Program-made: the position numbers and the translations under genes
Source: Vibrio chagasii
Lineage (GTDB): Bacteria; Pseudomonadota; Gammaproteobacteria; Enterobacterales; Vibrionaceae
Reading direction: 5' to 3'
NCBI RefSeq assembly: GCF_002954585.1
Contig: NZ_MSCI01000002.1
Coordinates: 1,714,089 to 1,778,088 of the forward strand
DNA: 64,000 nt
Part shown: one piece after another, positions 25,407 through 35,053 of the stretch
How positions within the stretch are numbered: the first letter of the stretch is position 1
Layout of the letters: every line of letters begins with the position of its first letter
The notes under the pieces: model-generated
Seen by the model: the letters and a program-made list of their open reading frames with translations, nothing else
Told to the model about the DNA's origin: nothing
The model's database searches: none

Positions 25407-26996
25407 GTGAACAAGGCCATTGAAATCAAAAAGCTAGGAACTATTGAAGTCATCAATACTTCAGTTCCTTACTCGCAAGATCCAACCAGTGTTTTCCATA
25501 CTTTGTGTGAAAACAAAACGGACAGTTTGCTGTTGGAATCTGCTGAGATTGAATCTAAACAGAACCTGACAAGCCTACTCCTTATCGACTCTGCTGTTCG
25601 CATCGTATGCCGCGAACATGAAGTAACCTTTCAAGCCCTGACGAAAAACGGTCAAGCGCTTATCGAACACCTAACTCAAAACGTGAAAGAAGAGATCAAA
25701 TCTGACCTTACTGATAACGTTTTGACGCTCACTTTTGTTGAGCCAAGCAACGAACTGGACGAAGACTCCCGCTTAAGAGAAGCCTCTTCTTTCGATGCAC
25801 TGCGTTTGGTTCAGCACAGCTTTGAGCAAGATGCTAATAATAAGCATGCATTGTTTATGGCTGGTCTATTCGCTTACGACATCGTAGCGAACTTTGAACC
25901 ACTAGGTGATGCAGAGGCAACCAATAACTGCCCTGACTTTGTTTTCTACGTCGCTGAAACCCTGCTTCGCTTCGACCACCAAGAAAACCAAGGCCTGCTT
26001 CACGCAAGCTTATTCGCTCAAGACGACAGCATCAAAGCACAATTAACAGAGCGTCTAGCTGAGATTCAAACGCAATGTCAGTCACTGAAAGCAATCACGG
26101 AAGTGACGCCATTAGACAACGTGGAAGCAGTACCAAGCGTTTCCGATGAAGATTTCTGCCAAACCGTTCGTGACTTAAAAGAGTACGTAGTAAAAGGCGA
26201 TGTGTTCCAAGTCGTACCATCACGCCGCTTCACACTCCCTTGCCCAGCTCCACTAGCCGCTTACAAAGAACTAAAACAAAGTAACCCAAGCCCTTACATG
26301 TTCTACATGCAAGATGAACTATTTACGCTGTTTGGTGCATCTCCAGAAAGTGCGCTGAAATACGAAACCGAAACCAACCAAATTGAGATCTACCCAATTG
26401 CGGGTACTCGTCGTCGTGGTAAACGTCCTGACGGCCAAATCGATTTCGACCTAGACAGCCGTATCGAGCTTGAGCTGCGTACGGACAAGAAAGAGAACGC
26501 AGAACACATGATGCTTGTCGACCTAGCGCGTAACGACGTTGCACGCATTGCCAAAGCTGGCACTCGCCACGTAGCAGATTTACTGAAAGTTGACCGCTAC
26601 AGTCATGTGATGCATTTGGTTTCTCGTGTCGTTGGTCAGCTGCGTGAAGATTTAGACGCACTGCATGCTTACCAAGCTTGTATGAACATGGGCACGCTAA
26701 CAGGCGCACCAAAAATCCGTGCAATGCAGCTTATCCGTGATGTAGAAAAAACGCGTCGTGGTAGCTACGGTGGTGCAGTGGGTTACCTAACGGGTGAAGG
26801 CACGTTAGATACTTGTATCGTAATTCGCTCTGCTTACGTTGAAGATGGTGTGGCACAAGTACAAGCTGGTGCTGGCGTGGTGTTCGATTCAGACCCACAA
26901 GCAGAAGCGGATGAAACTCGCGGCAAAGCACAAGCGGTTATCTCAGCGATTCAAGCTGCACACACTAAAAACATCTCTAACAAGAAGGAGTCGTAA
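25407..26996 (+). CDS. trpE: Anthranilate synthase component I
   Basis: 529 residues. It makes anthranilate from chorismate with ammonia from TrpG. LLLES (41-45) is the tryptophan feedback site. The chorismate-binding domain follows with QVVPSRRFTL, IYPIAGTRRRGK and MTLVD-like AEHMMLVDLARNDVARI, all present, and TLTGAPKIRAMQLI. I start at GTG 25407, which follows a perfect AAAGGAGGT; the longer open frame from 25344 has a poor start and no conserved N terminus. First structural gene of trpEGD(CF)BA. It is 2 bp from trpG. Confidence 0.96.
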   Translation: MNKAIEIKKLGTIEVINTSVPYSQDPTSVFHTLCENKTDSLLLESAEIESKQNLTSLLLIDSAVRIVCREHEVTFQALTKNGQALIEHLTQNVKEEIKSDLTDNVLTLTFVEPSNELDEDSRLREASSFDALRLVQHSFEQDANNKHALFMAGLFAYDIVANFEPLGDAEATNNCPDFVFYVAETLLRFDHQENQGLLHASLFAQDDSIKAQLTERLAEIQTQCQSLKAITEVTPLDNVEAVPSVSDEDFCQTVRDLKEYVVKGDVFQVVPSRRFTLPCPAPLAAYKELKQSNPSPYMFYMQDELFTLFGASPESALKYETETNQIEIYPIAGTRRRGKRPDGQIDFDLDSRIELELRTDKKENAEHMMLVDLARNDVARIAKAGTRHVADLLKVDRYSHVMHLVSRVVGQLREDLDALHAYQACMNMGTLTGAPKIRAMQLIRDVEKTRRGSYGGAVGYLTGEGTLDTCIVIRSAYVEDGVAQVQAGAGVVFDSDPQAEADETRGKAQAVISAIQAAHTKNISNKKES

Positions 26997-26998
26997 TC

Positions 26999-27625
26999 AT
27001 GGCTGATATTGTATTCATCGATAACTTCGACTCGTTCACTTACAACCTTGTAGACCAATTCCGCTCATTGGGTCACAACGTAAAGATTTACCGTAACAAC
27101 ATCTCTGCAAAGGTTGTGGAAGCGGCAATCAACGAACTAGACAACCCTGTTGCCCTACTTTCACCTGGTCCTGGCGCTCCAGCTGACGCGGGCTGCATGC
27201 CTGAGTTGATTCAGCTGCTAAAAGGTAAGGTGCCAATGATTGGTATCTGCTTAGGTCACCAAGCGATCGTTGAAGCTTATGGCGGCACCGTTGCAGGCGC
27301 AGGCGAAATCATTCATGGTAAGGTGTCGATGATGGAACATCAAAATCATGCGACTTACCAAGGCTTACCTTCTCCACTGGCTATTGCCCGCTACCACTCT
27401 CTGGTTGCTACGCATGTATCTGATAGCCTAATGGTAACGGCTGAAGTCGATGGTTTGGTCATGTCTGTGGTTCAAGAACAAGACAAAGTATGTGGATTCC
27501 AATTCCACCCAGAATCAATTATGACAACCTACGGTGCAACGCTTCTAGCGAACGCTATCGAATGGGCACTTGAGAAACCTCTCTGCCTTAAGAAGAAGGC
27601 CACTCTTGATAAAAAGACTAACTAG
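26999..27625 (+). CDS. trpG: Anthranilate synthase component II (glutamine amidotransferase)
   Basis: 208 residues. Class I glutaminase passing ammonia to TrpE. Nucleophile C84 in MIGICLGHQAI; catalytic His-Glu in FQFHPESIM. It starts MADIVFIDNFDSFTYNLVDQ. Unlike E. coli, where TrpG is fused to TrpD, it is separate here, as in other vibrios. The stop of trpE is 2 bp upstream; AAGGAG lies in the end of trpE. Confidence 0.95.
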   Translation: MADIVFIDNFDSFTYNLVDQFRSLGHNVKIYRNNISAKVVEAAINELDNPVALLSPGPGAPADAGCMPELIQLLKGKVPMIGICLGHQAIVEAYGGTVAGAGEIIHGKVSMMEHQNHATYQGLPSPLAIARYHSLVATHVSDSLMVTAEVDGLVMSVVQEQDKVCGFQFHPESIMTTYGATLLANAIEWALEKPLCLKKKATLDKKTN

Positions 27626-27634
27626 GAAACGATC

Positions 27635-28630
27635 ATGGAACAGATTAATAAACTTTACGAACAGCAGTCTCTTACTCAAGAAGAAAGCCAACAGTTATTC
27701 GACGTTATCATCAAGGGTGAACTAGACCCAATCCTGATGGCTTCTGCACTGACTGCTCTGAAAATCAAAGGCGAGACGCCAGAAGAAATCGCTGGTGCGG
27801 CGAAAGCACTGCTTGCTAATGCAAACCCGTTCCCACGCCCTGACTACGATTTTGCAGACATCGTAGGCACAGGCGGCGACGGTCACAACACCATTAATAT
27901 TTCGACGACTTCAGCATTTGTTGCAGCGGCATGTGGTTTAAAAGTTGCGAAACACGGTAACCGCAGTGTATCGAGCAAATCAGGCTCTTCTGATCTACTG
28001 GATTCATTTGGTATCAACCTAGCGATGACGGCAGAAGACACTCGTAAAGCTGTCGATGAACTTGGTGTAGCGTTCCTATTTGCTCCTCAATACCACGGTG
28101 GTGTACGTCACGCGATGCCTGTTCGTCAAACCATGAAAACGCGCACCATCTTCAACATCCTTGGCCCACTGATTAACCCTGCTCGCCCTAACATCGAGCT
28201 TATGGGTGTTTACAGCAAAGAGCTAGTGCGCCCTATCGCGGAAACCATGTTGCAAATGGGTATGAAGCGCGCAGCGGTTGTGCACGGTAGCGGCCTTGAT
28301 GAAGTGGCTATCCACGGCGAAACCATAGTTGCAGAAATCAAAGATGGTGCGATTCACGAATACACAGTGACACCGGCTGACTTTGGCTTGAACACTCACC
28401 CTCTTGAAGCTATCAAGGGTGGCGAGCCAGAAGAAAACAAAGCCATCACAACCAATATCCTGACGGGTAAAGGCACTGAAGCCCAAGTTGGCGCAGTAGC
28501 CGTGAACGTTGCTCTTCTAATGCGTCTATTTTGTCACGAAGACCTAAAAGCAAATGCACAACAAGCCATTGATGTGATGAATTCTGGCAAAGCGTACGAG
28601 CTTGTACAAAAGCTTGCAGCGCACGCCTAA
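27635..28630 (+). CDS. trpD: Anthranilate phosphoribosyltransferase
   Basis: 331 residues. Transfers phosphoribose from PRPP to anthranilate. The PRPP/anthranilate site is VGTGGDGHNTINISTTSAFV and KHGNRSVSSKSGSSDLLDSF, both complete. It lacks the TrpG domain. It lies 9 bp after trpG and 25 bp before trpCF. Confidence 0.96.
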   Translation: MEQINKLYEQQSLTQEESQQLFDVIIKGELDPILMASALTALKIKGETPEEIAGAAKALLANANPFPRPDYDFADIVGTGGDGHNTINISTTSAFVAAACGLKVAKHGNRSVSSKSGSSDLLDSFGINLAMTAEDTRKAVDELGVAFLFAPQYHGGVRHAMPVRQTMKTRTIFNILGPLINPARPNIELMGVYSKELVRPIAETMLQMGMKRAAVVHGSGLDEVAIHGETIVAEIKDGAIHEYTVTPADFGLNTHPLEAIKGGEPEENKAITTNILTGKGTEAQVGAVAVNVALLMRLFCHEDLKANAQQAIDVMNSGKAYELVQKLAAHA

Positions 28631-28655
28631 CGAACGACGAATTGAGACAAAGAAC

Positions 28656-30095
28656 ATGACACAGACTACCGATAAACTGTCGACCCACGTTTCAGTTAAA
28701 GAAGCTGAAATGGCGGAAGTATTAGCAAAAATCGTTCGTGATAAATACCAGTGGGTTGAAGCGCGTAAGCAAACTCAGCCTCTTGATGAATTCAAAGCAG
28801 CATTAACCAACTCAGACCGCAGTTTTTACGAGGCACTGAGTGGCGAACAAACGGTTTTCATTACTGAGTGTAAAAAGGCATCACCGTCGAAAGGTTTGAT
28901 CCGTGACGACTTTGACTTGGACTACATTGCATCGGTTTATAACAACCATGCTAACGCAATCTCAGTGCTGACCGACGAAAAGTACTTCCAAGGTGACTTT
29001 GAGTTTTTACCTAAGGTTCGCAGCATCGCTAAGCAGCCAATCCTGTGTAAAGACTTCATGGTTGATACCTACCAGGTTTATCTCGCTCGTCACTACTCAG
29101 CAGATGCGATCTTATTGATGCTATCGGTGCTGAATGACGAAGAGTACCAAGCACTTGCTGAGGTTGCTCATTCACTGAACATGGGTGTGCTTACTGAAGT
29201 CAGCAATGAAGAAGAGCTGCACCGCGCAGTGGCTTTAAACGCTAAGGTTATCGGCATTAACAACCGTAACCTGCGTGACCTGTCGACGGATTTGAATCGT
29301 ACAAAAGAACTAGCACCACTACTTCGTGAACTAGCACCTAATGCAATCGTAATTTCAGAGTCTGGCATCTACACACACCAGCAAGTACGTGACCTCTCAA
29401 CATTTGCCGATGGTTTCCTAATTGGTAGCTCTCTTATGGCAGAAAAGAACCTCGAACTGGCCGTTCGTAAAGTAACGCTTGGCGAAAATAAGGTATGTGG
29501 TCTAACCCACTCCGACGATGCAGCAAAAGCGTACCAAGCAGGCGCGGTATTCGGTGGTCTGATTTTCGTTGAAGCATCTAAACGTCATGTGGATATTGAA
29601 GCGGCTCGTTTGACGATGAGCGGTGCACCTTTGAACTATGTCGGTGTGTTCCAAAATCACAGTGTTGCGGACGTAGCTCATACAGTTTCAGAGCTCGGTT
29701 TGTTTGCAGTACAGCTGCACGGTGATGAGTCTCAAGCGTACGTTGATGAGCTAAAACAATCACTGCCTGAAAGCGTTGAGATTTGGAAAGCTTATGGTGT
29801 TTCTTGCGATGCTGAGAGCGCGTTACCGGAATTACTGGAAAGCAACGTGACTCGTCATCTGCTAGATACTAAAGTGGGTTCTCAAACAGGCGGTACTGGC
29901 CAAGCATTCGATTGGAGCCTGATCAACAACCAAAGCGCGATAATGTTGGCAGGTGGTCTAAACCCAGAAAATGCTAACCAAGCGGCTAAGTTGGGCTGCT
30001 TAGGGTTAGATCTAAACTCTGGTGTTGAATCTGCTCCGGGTAAAAAAGACGCAGACAAACTGCAACGCGCTTTTGCGGCGATTCGTAATTACTAG
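28656..30095 (+). CDS. trpCF: Bifunctional indole-3-glycerol-phosphate synthase / phosphoribosylanthranilate isomerase
   Basis: 479 residues, two TIM barrels. TrpC domain ~1-260: FITECKKASPSKGLIR, GINNRNLRDLSTDLNRT and ISESGIY. TrpF domain ~262-479: KVCGLTHSDDAAKAYQAGA with the active-site Cys, FGGLIFVEASKR and DTKVGSQTGGTGQAFDW with its Asp. TrpF acts first, then TrpC. The start at 28656 is the first ATG in frame that is not inside trpD. Confidence 0.95.
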   Translation: MTQTTDKLSTHVSVKEAEMAEVLAKIVRDKYQWVEARKQTQPLDEFKAALTNSDRSFYEALSGEQTVFITECKKASPSKGLIRDDFDLDYIASVYNNHANAISVLTDEKYFQGDFEFLPKVRSIAKQPILCKDFMVDTYQVYLARHYSADAILLMLSVLNDEEYQALAEVAHSLNMGVLTEVSNEEELHRAVALNAKVIGINNRNLRDLSTDLNRTKELAPLLRELAPNAIVISESGIYTHQQVRDLSTFADGFLIGSSLMAEKNLELAVRKVTLGENKVCGLTHSDDAAKAYQAGAVFGGLIFVEASKRHVDIEAARLTMSGAPLNYVGVFQNHSVADVAHTVSELGLFAVQLHGDESQAYVDELKQSLPESVEIWKAYGVSCDAESALPELLESNVTRHLLDTKVGSQTGGTGQAFDWSLINNQSAIMLAGGLNPENANQAAKLGCLGLDLNSGVESAPGKKDADKLQRAFAAIRNY

Positions 30096-30231
30096 TCTGG
30101 CTTCTAAAAGCAAAAACCAGAGCTAGAAAGCGGAAACTAAAACCTATTTGTGAGCTTTGCCTCTACGAAGCTCAAACAAGACTAAATGACTTGGGGTTAA
30201 GACACTCCAATAGAATTGAAGGAATAACACA

Positions 30232-31422
30232 ATGGCTAAACTCGATGCCTACTTCGGTGAATACGGTGGTCAATACGTACCGCAGATCCTAGTGCCAGCA
30301 CTAGACCAACTTGAACAAGCATTTATCGATGCACAAGCCGATCCTGAATTTCGCAGTGAATTCATGACGCTACTTCAAGAGTACGCAGGTCGTCCAACAG
30401 CGCTAACGCTGACTCGCAACCTAACTAAAGGTACAAAAACCAAACTTTACCTAAAGCGTGAAGACCTACTTCACGGTGGTGCACACAAAACTAACCAGGT
30501 ACTTGGCCAAGCTCTACTTGCTAAGCGTATGGGCAAAAATGAAATCATCGCTGAAACCGGAGCGGGCCAGCACGGTGTAGCGACGGCTCTTGCTTGTGCT
30601 CTATTGGGCCTTAAGTGTCGTGTTTACATGGGTGCAAAAGACGTTGAGCGTCAAAGCCCGAACGTATTCCGTATGAAACTAATGGGCGCAGAAGTTATCC
30701 CGGTTCATTCTGGTTCAGCAACACTGAAAGATGCGTGTAACGAAGCACTGCGTGACTGGTCTGCAACCTACGAAGACGCTCACTACCTATTAGGTACTGC
30801 GGCAGGTCCTCACCCATTCCCAACTATCGTTCGTGACTTCCAACGTATGATTGGTGAAGAGACCAAGAACCAAATTCTTGCACGTGAAGGTCGCCTTCCG
30901 GATGCAGTTATCGCTTGTGTGGGTGGCGGTTCTAACGCTATCGGCATGTTCGCTGATTTCATCGAAGAAGAAAGCGTTCGCCTAATCGGTGTTGAACCGG
31001 CAGGTAAAGGTATTGATACCGACCAACACGGTGCGCCACTAAAACACGGCAAGACTGGCATCTTCTTCGGTATGAAAGCACCACTAATGCAAGATGAGAA
31101 TGGTCAAGTAGAAGAGTCTTACTCTGTGTCTGCAGGTCTAGACTTCCCTTCAGTTGGCCCACAGCACGCTCACCTAAATGCCATTGGCCGTGCGGAATAC
31201 GACAACGTAACCGATGATGAAGCACTAGAAGCGTTCCAAGCCATTGCTCGCAACGAAGGTATTATCCCTGCTCTAGAATCATCTCACGCCGTTGCACACG
31301 CGTTGAAAATGGCTCAAGCGGAACCTGAGAAAGAGCAACTGCTGGTGGTTAACCTATCTGGCCGTGGTGATAAAGACATCTTCACTGTACATGACATTCT
31401 TGAAGCGAAAGGAGCACTATAA
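30232..31422 (+). CDS. trpB: Tryptophan synthase beta chain
   Basis: 396 residues, standard length. Condenses indole with serine. PLP lysine K86 in [10 protein letters not shown]; phosphate loop [17 protein letters not shown] precedes ATG. A 136-bp gap after trpCF, with an inverted repeat (GAGCTTTGCC and GAAGCTC), is the widest in the operon and might hold an internal promoter or a processing site. Confidence 0.97.
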   Translation: MAKLDAYFGEYGGQYVPQILVPALDQLEQAFIDAQADPEFRSEFMTLLQEYAGRPTALTLTRNLTKGTKTKLYLKREDLLHGGAHKTNQVLGQALLAKRMGKNEIIAETGAGQHGVATALACALLGLKCRVYMGAKDVERQSPNVFRMKLMGAEVIPVHSGSATLKDACNEALRDWSATYEDAHYLLGTAAGPHPFPTIVRDFQRMIGEETKNQILAREGRLPDAVIACVGGGSNAIGMFADFIEEESVRLIGVEPAGKGIDTDQHGAPLKHGKTGIFFGMKAPLMQDENGQVEESYSVSAGLDFPSVGPQHAHLNAIGRAEYDNVTDDEALEAFQAIARNEGIIPALESSHAVAHALKMAQAEPEKEQLLVVNLSGRGDKDIFTVHDILEAKGAL

Positions 31423-32228
31423 TGGATCGCTATCAATCACTCTTCACTCGCTTAGCTGAAAAGAATCAGGGCGCATTTGTACCATTCGTAACGGTTGGCG
31501 ATCCTAACGCTGAACAGTCTCTTAAGATCATGGAAACTTTGGTTGAAGCAGGTGCTGACGCCCTTGAACTTGGTATCCCATTCTCAGATCCACTGGCTGA
31601 TGGCCCAACAATCCAAGGTGCGAACATCCGTGCGTTAGATTCTAAAGTAACGCCTGATGTGTGTTTTGATCTTATTGGTCAAGTCCGCGCGAAATACCCA
31701 GAGCTACCAATCGGCCTACTGATGTACGCAAACTTGGTTTACGCACGTGGTATTGAGAACTTCTACGAGCGTTGTGCGAATGCTGGTATCGATTCAGTAT
31801 TGATTGCAGACGTACCAACCAACGAAAGTGGTGAGTTTGTTGCGGCCGCGAAGAAGTTTGGCGTTCACCCAATCTTTATTGCTCCGCCAACAGCGAGTGA
31901 TGAAACGCTTAAGTCTGTTTCAGAACTAGGTGGTGGCTACACTTACCTACTTTCTCGTGCTGGCGTAACAGGTGCAGAAACCAAAGCAAACATGCCAGTA
32001 ACCGCACTGCTTGATCGTTTGAACAAGTTCGACGCGCCACCAGCACTACTAGGTTTCGGTATATCAGCTCCAGAGCAAGTAAAAGAAGCTATTCAAGCAG
32101 GCGCTGCCGGTGCTATCTCTGGCTCAGCGGTTGTAAAAATCATTGAAGACAACGTTGAACAACCAGAAGAAATGCTTAAAACACTGGCCGAGTTCGTTGC
32201 ACCGATGAAAGCGGCAACACAGAAGTAA
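31422..32228 (+). CDS. trpA: Tryptophan synthase alpha chain
   Basis: 268 residues, TIM barrel. Cleaves indole-3-glycerol phosphate to indole, which tunnels to TrpB. Catalytic E49 and D60 in [23 protein letters not shown] overlaps the trpB stop by one base (TAATG), and AAAGGAG sits in the end of trpB, giving coupled translation. A strong terminator ends the operon. Confidence 0.97.
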   Translation: MDRYQSLFTRLAEKNQGAFVPFVTVGDPNAEQSLKIMETLVEAGADALELGIPFSDPLADGPTIQGANIRALDSKVTPDVCFDLIGQVRAKYPELPIGLLMYANLVYARGIENFYERCANAGIDSVLIADVPTNESGEFVAAAKKFGVHPIFIAPPTASDETLKSVSELGGGYTYLLSRAGVTGAETKANMPVTALLDRLNKFDAPPALLGFGISAPEQVKEAIQAGAAGAISGSAVVKIIEDNVEQPEEMLKTLAEFVAPMKAATQK

Positions 32229-32261
32229 TTGTTAGCATCTGCTAAACACGACATTAAATTC

Positions 32262-32292
32262 AAAAGGCGCCACAGATATGGCGCCTTTTTTA
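32262..32292. terminator. trp operon terminator
   Basis: AAAAGGCGCCA pairs with TGGCGCCTTTTTT, between convergent trpA and the slipin gene. Confidence 0.92.
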
Positions 32293-32311
32293 TTGCAGCC
32301 AGAAACCCTGG

Positions 32312-33109
32312 CTAATCATCGGATTTCATCGCTTTCTTAATCGCAGCCTCATTGAGCGTCGCTTTTATTGGATCAGTGATTTTATCCACTAAATCGACAG
32401 GCATGGGAAATACGATGGTGGTGGTACGCTCATTCGCCACTTCGGTCAATGTCTGCATATAACGCAATTGGATGGCGTTCGGCGCTTTGTTTAGCACATC
32501 TGCGGCTTCCCGCAGCTTGGTGGATGCTTCAAGCTCACCGGTCGCATGAATCACCTTAGCTCGGCGAGAACGCTCGGCTTCCGCCTGTTTAGCGAGAGCG
32601 CGCACCATACTGTCGTCCAGATCGACATGCTTGATCTCAACATTGGCGATCTTGATCCCCCAGTTATCTGTGTGCTGATCAAGAATGGATTGGAGATCTC
32701 TGTTGAGCTCCTCACGTTCAGACAACAGTTCATCTAACTCATGCTGACCTAAAACCGATCTCAGTGTGGTTTGGGAAAGCTGACTGGTCGCCTCGAGATA
32801 ATTCTCAACATTATTGATCGCCATCTTAGGATCCAACACTCTGAAGTAAACCACAGCGTTAACCTTCACGGACACGTTGTCTCTGGTGATCAAATCTTGT
32901 GTCGGAACATCCAATACAATGGTTCGTAGATCGACTCGCACCATTTGTTGAATGAAAGGAATGATGATAATTAACCCTGGCCCTTTCACGTCATAAAAGC
33001 GCCCAAGGAAGAAGACTACTGCACGCTCGTACTCGCGTAGTACTCTGAACATACTGGCTATCAGCAAGACAACCAGCACGATGACAATACCTATAGTGTG
33101 TATAAACAT
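32312..33109 (-). CDS. Slipin/stomatin-like SPFH protein
   Basis: 265 residues. One N-terminal membrane helix (about 3-22), then an SPFH domain ([21 protein letters not shown] to about 180) and a coiled region. The family forms large membrane-anchored rings and is often paired with an NfeD protease, as here. GGGGG precedes ATG. It lies 69 bp after nfeD on the same strand. The substrate is unknown; membrane quality control is the usual proposal. Confidence 0.9.
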   Translation of the reverse strand: MFIHTIGIVIVLVVLLIASMFRVLREYERAVVFFLGRFYDVKGPGLIIIIPFIQQMVRVDLRTIVLDVPTQDLITRDNVSVKVNAVVYFRVLDPKMAINNVENYLEATSQLSQTTLRSVLGQHELDELLSEREELNRDLQSILDQHTDNWGIKIANVEIKHVDLDDSMVRALAKQAEAERSRRAKVIHATGELEASTKLREAADVLNKAPNAIQLRYMQTLTEVANERTTTIVFPMPVDLVDKITDPIKATLNEAAIKKAMKSDD

Positions 33110-33178
33110 AACCGCCCCCTAATGGTAACGATGACTCAACAATGAATAAGTTCTTCGAGTTAACCCTCTCATCAAGCA

Positions 33179-34585
33179 CTAACCAGTTTTCGATGATGTC
33201 TCATCAGAAAGAGCTTCAACATCTAAAGAAAGTCCTGTTAGCTTGGTGACTCTGATACTCTGCCCGGCTTGCAGCTCACTAGTGCATTGGGCTTGCCAAA
33301 TTTCGCCAGCAACAAGCACTCTACCCGCGCCAGGAAAACCGCTGACCACCTTACCGGTCTCACCGACCACCGCTTCCATCCCAGTGGTCACAGGCTTGCT
33401 TCTTACTCGAGCTAACATAGAGAGTGTTACGACGATAAAGGCAACGGAGAACAAACTTATCCCGATAATTAGCGGTAATGCGATTTGGTAGCCTGGTACT
33501 TCAGTGTCCATCAACATGATGGAACCGAGTGAAAACGCAGCAACGCCCCCCAAGCCGAAAATCCCAAAACTCGGACTAAAGGCTTCGGCGACCATCAAGG
33601 CAATACCGAGCAAAATGAGGGCGAGACCTGCATAGCTCACAGGCAACATTTGTAAGGAATACATAGCCAATACCAAACAGATGCCACCAAGCACCCCTGG
33701 CAAGCCGACACCTGGGTTATAAAACTCAAGCAACAAGCCGTAGATACCAATGAGCATGAGAATGTAAGCGACATTGGGATTGGTGATCACCGAGAGCAAA
33801 CTAAAGCGCCAATCTTGTTCTCTCTCGACAAATGCAACGTCATTGAGTTCTATGTCCTGATTGATGCCATTAATCATGATGGTGCGGCCGTTACTCATTT
33901 CGACCAACTGTTGCAAGTCGCTGGCAATGAAATCAATCACATTCAACTCAAGGGCATTCTCGGAATCCAAACTCGCCGCTTCTCTTACCGCTTTTTCGGC
34001 CCACTCTTCATTTCGGTTGTGAAGCTTAGCCAAGCCAACAATGTAAGCCGAAGCATCATTAATCACCTTCTTCTCCATCGCGGTAGTGGCTTTTACTTGC
34101 TCGGAGCTCTCTTCTTTCATTGAGCCTTGCTCATTATCTGTGGTGATATCATCATTATTGGCGTCATCTTGAGGAGATAACGGATTAGTTGGCGCCTTCC
34201 CTCCGCCAAGTGACACAGGAGTGGCAGCCCCCAAATTTGTCCCGGGAGCCATAGAGGCGATGTGACTAGCAAGTAAGATATAAGTCCCAGCACTTGCCGC
34301 CCGTGAACCTGCTGGTCCAACCCAAGTAGCAATCGGAATGGGTGAAGTGGTAATGGCACGAATGATGTCACGCATCGAAGAGTCTAGTCCTCCAGGCGTG
34401 TTCATTTTTAATATGATGAGCTTGGCTTGCTCTTTGTGGGCTTGCTCTATCTCTCTTGTTAGGTAATCACTGGTTGCAGGGCCTATACCTCCATTAACCT
34501 CAATCACCCAAACATCATCGGCTTGAACATTTACCGAGCTGAACAACAGAAGAAATGTGAACAAGTACTTTAAAATAAAAGTCAT
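33179..34585 (-). CDS. NfeD-family membrane serine protease (ClpP-like)
   Basis: 468 residues. Signal peptide (~1-22), ClpP-fold protease domain (~25-240) with the catalytic Ser98 in SRAASAGTYILLASH and a likely Lys about 170. An insert rich in N/D follows GAATPVSLGG (about residues 118-165). Then four to five membrane helices and a C-terminal NfeD OB domain (~400-460). It forms a pair with the downstream slipin, which it may cleave or assemble with. AAGGAG precedes the ATG. Confidence 0.9.
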   Translation of the reverse strand: MTFILKYLFTFLLLFSSVNVQADDVWVIEVNGGIGPATSDYLTREIEQAHKEQAKLIILKMNTPGGLDSSMRDIIRAITTSPIPIATWVGPAGSRAASAGTYILLASHIASMAPGTNLGAATPVSLGGGKAPTNPLSPQDDANNDDITTDNEQGSMKEESSEQVKATTAMEKKVINDASAYIVGLAKLHNRNEEWAEKAVREAASLDSENALELNVIDFIASDLQQLVEMSNGRTIMINGINQDIELNDVAFVEREQDWRFSLLSVITNPNVAYILMLIGIYGLLLEFYNPGVGLPGVLGGICLVLAMYSLQMLPVSYAGLALILLGIALMVAEAFSPSFGIFGLGGVAAFSLGSIMLMDTEVPGYQIALPLIIGISLFSVAFIVVTLSMLARVRSKPVTTGMEAVVGETGKVVSGFPGAGRVLVAGEIWQAQCTSELQAGQSIRVTKLTGLSLDVEALSDETSSKTG

Positions 34586-35053
34586 GTCTCTCTCCTTACA
34601 ACTGAGATGCTAGATAGACGTTTTATTTAAAGCGCAAAGGTAACATCTTGGTAATAAATCGATACCTTAAGCATAGTTCAGGCTAAATTTCGCACAACAC
34701 ACTCGCTTAAGTTCACCACCTTCTGCCTGCTCAAAAAAAGCTCCAACTTGAAAAGAGAATGTTAACAGATGTTTATCATCATCAAATAACTAGATTTATT
34801 CACAAAACACGCGCTCACAACACATTTATAAACCAACCCAATACCAGTCTAAGAAAAACCAAAGCAAACGTTTGCTTTGGTATAAAAAAACACCAAATAA
34901 CGTTGGACCTACAATTTTTGGCGCACTTTCATCTCAGCTCATATTGATAAATGTAAAGGATACGTGTAAAACTCCTCGCGAAATATTTATCCAATGGTAC
35001 AACGTACATTGGTAAGTAATTCTGGGAATTTTATATTTAGTAGCACAGAGGTT
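34586..35053. other. Intergenic region before the symporter
   Basis: 468 bp without a gene. The notable element is the perfect 24-bp palindrome at 34858-34881. The rest is AT-rich and holds the divergent promoters of nfeD and the symporter gene, which I cannot place exactly. Confidence 0.4.
34858..34881. promoter_or_regulatory. 24-bp perfect palindrome, PurR/LacI-family-like operator
   Basis: The palindrome ACCAAAGCAAAC followed by GTTTGCTTTGGT has the core AAGCAAACGTTTGCTT, which differs from the PurR consensus (ACGCAAACGTTTGCGT) at one base in each half. It lies about 175 bp before the symporter start, followed by TATAAAAAAA. A hairpin reading on the minus strand is an alternative, but no minus-strand gene ends there. 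Confidence 0.55.

Noticed and set aside
34858..34881. Terminator reading of the palindrome
   Set aside because: No minus-strand gene ends there and the plus strand lacks a T run, so operator is preferred.
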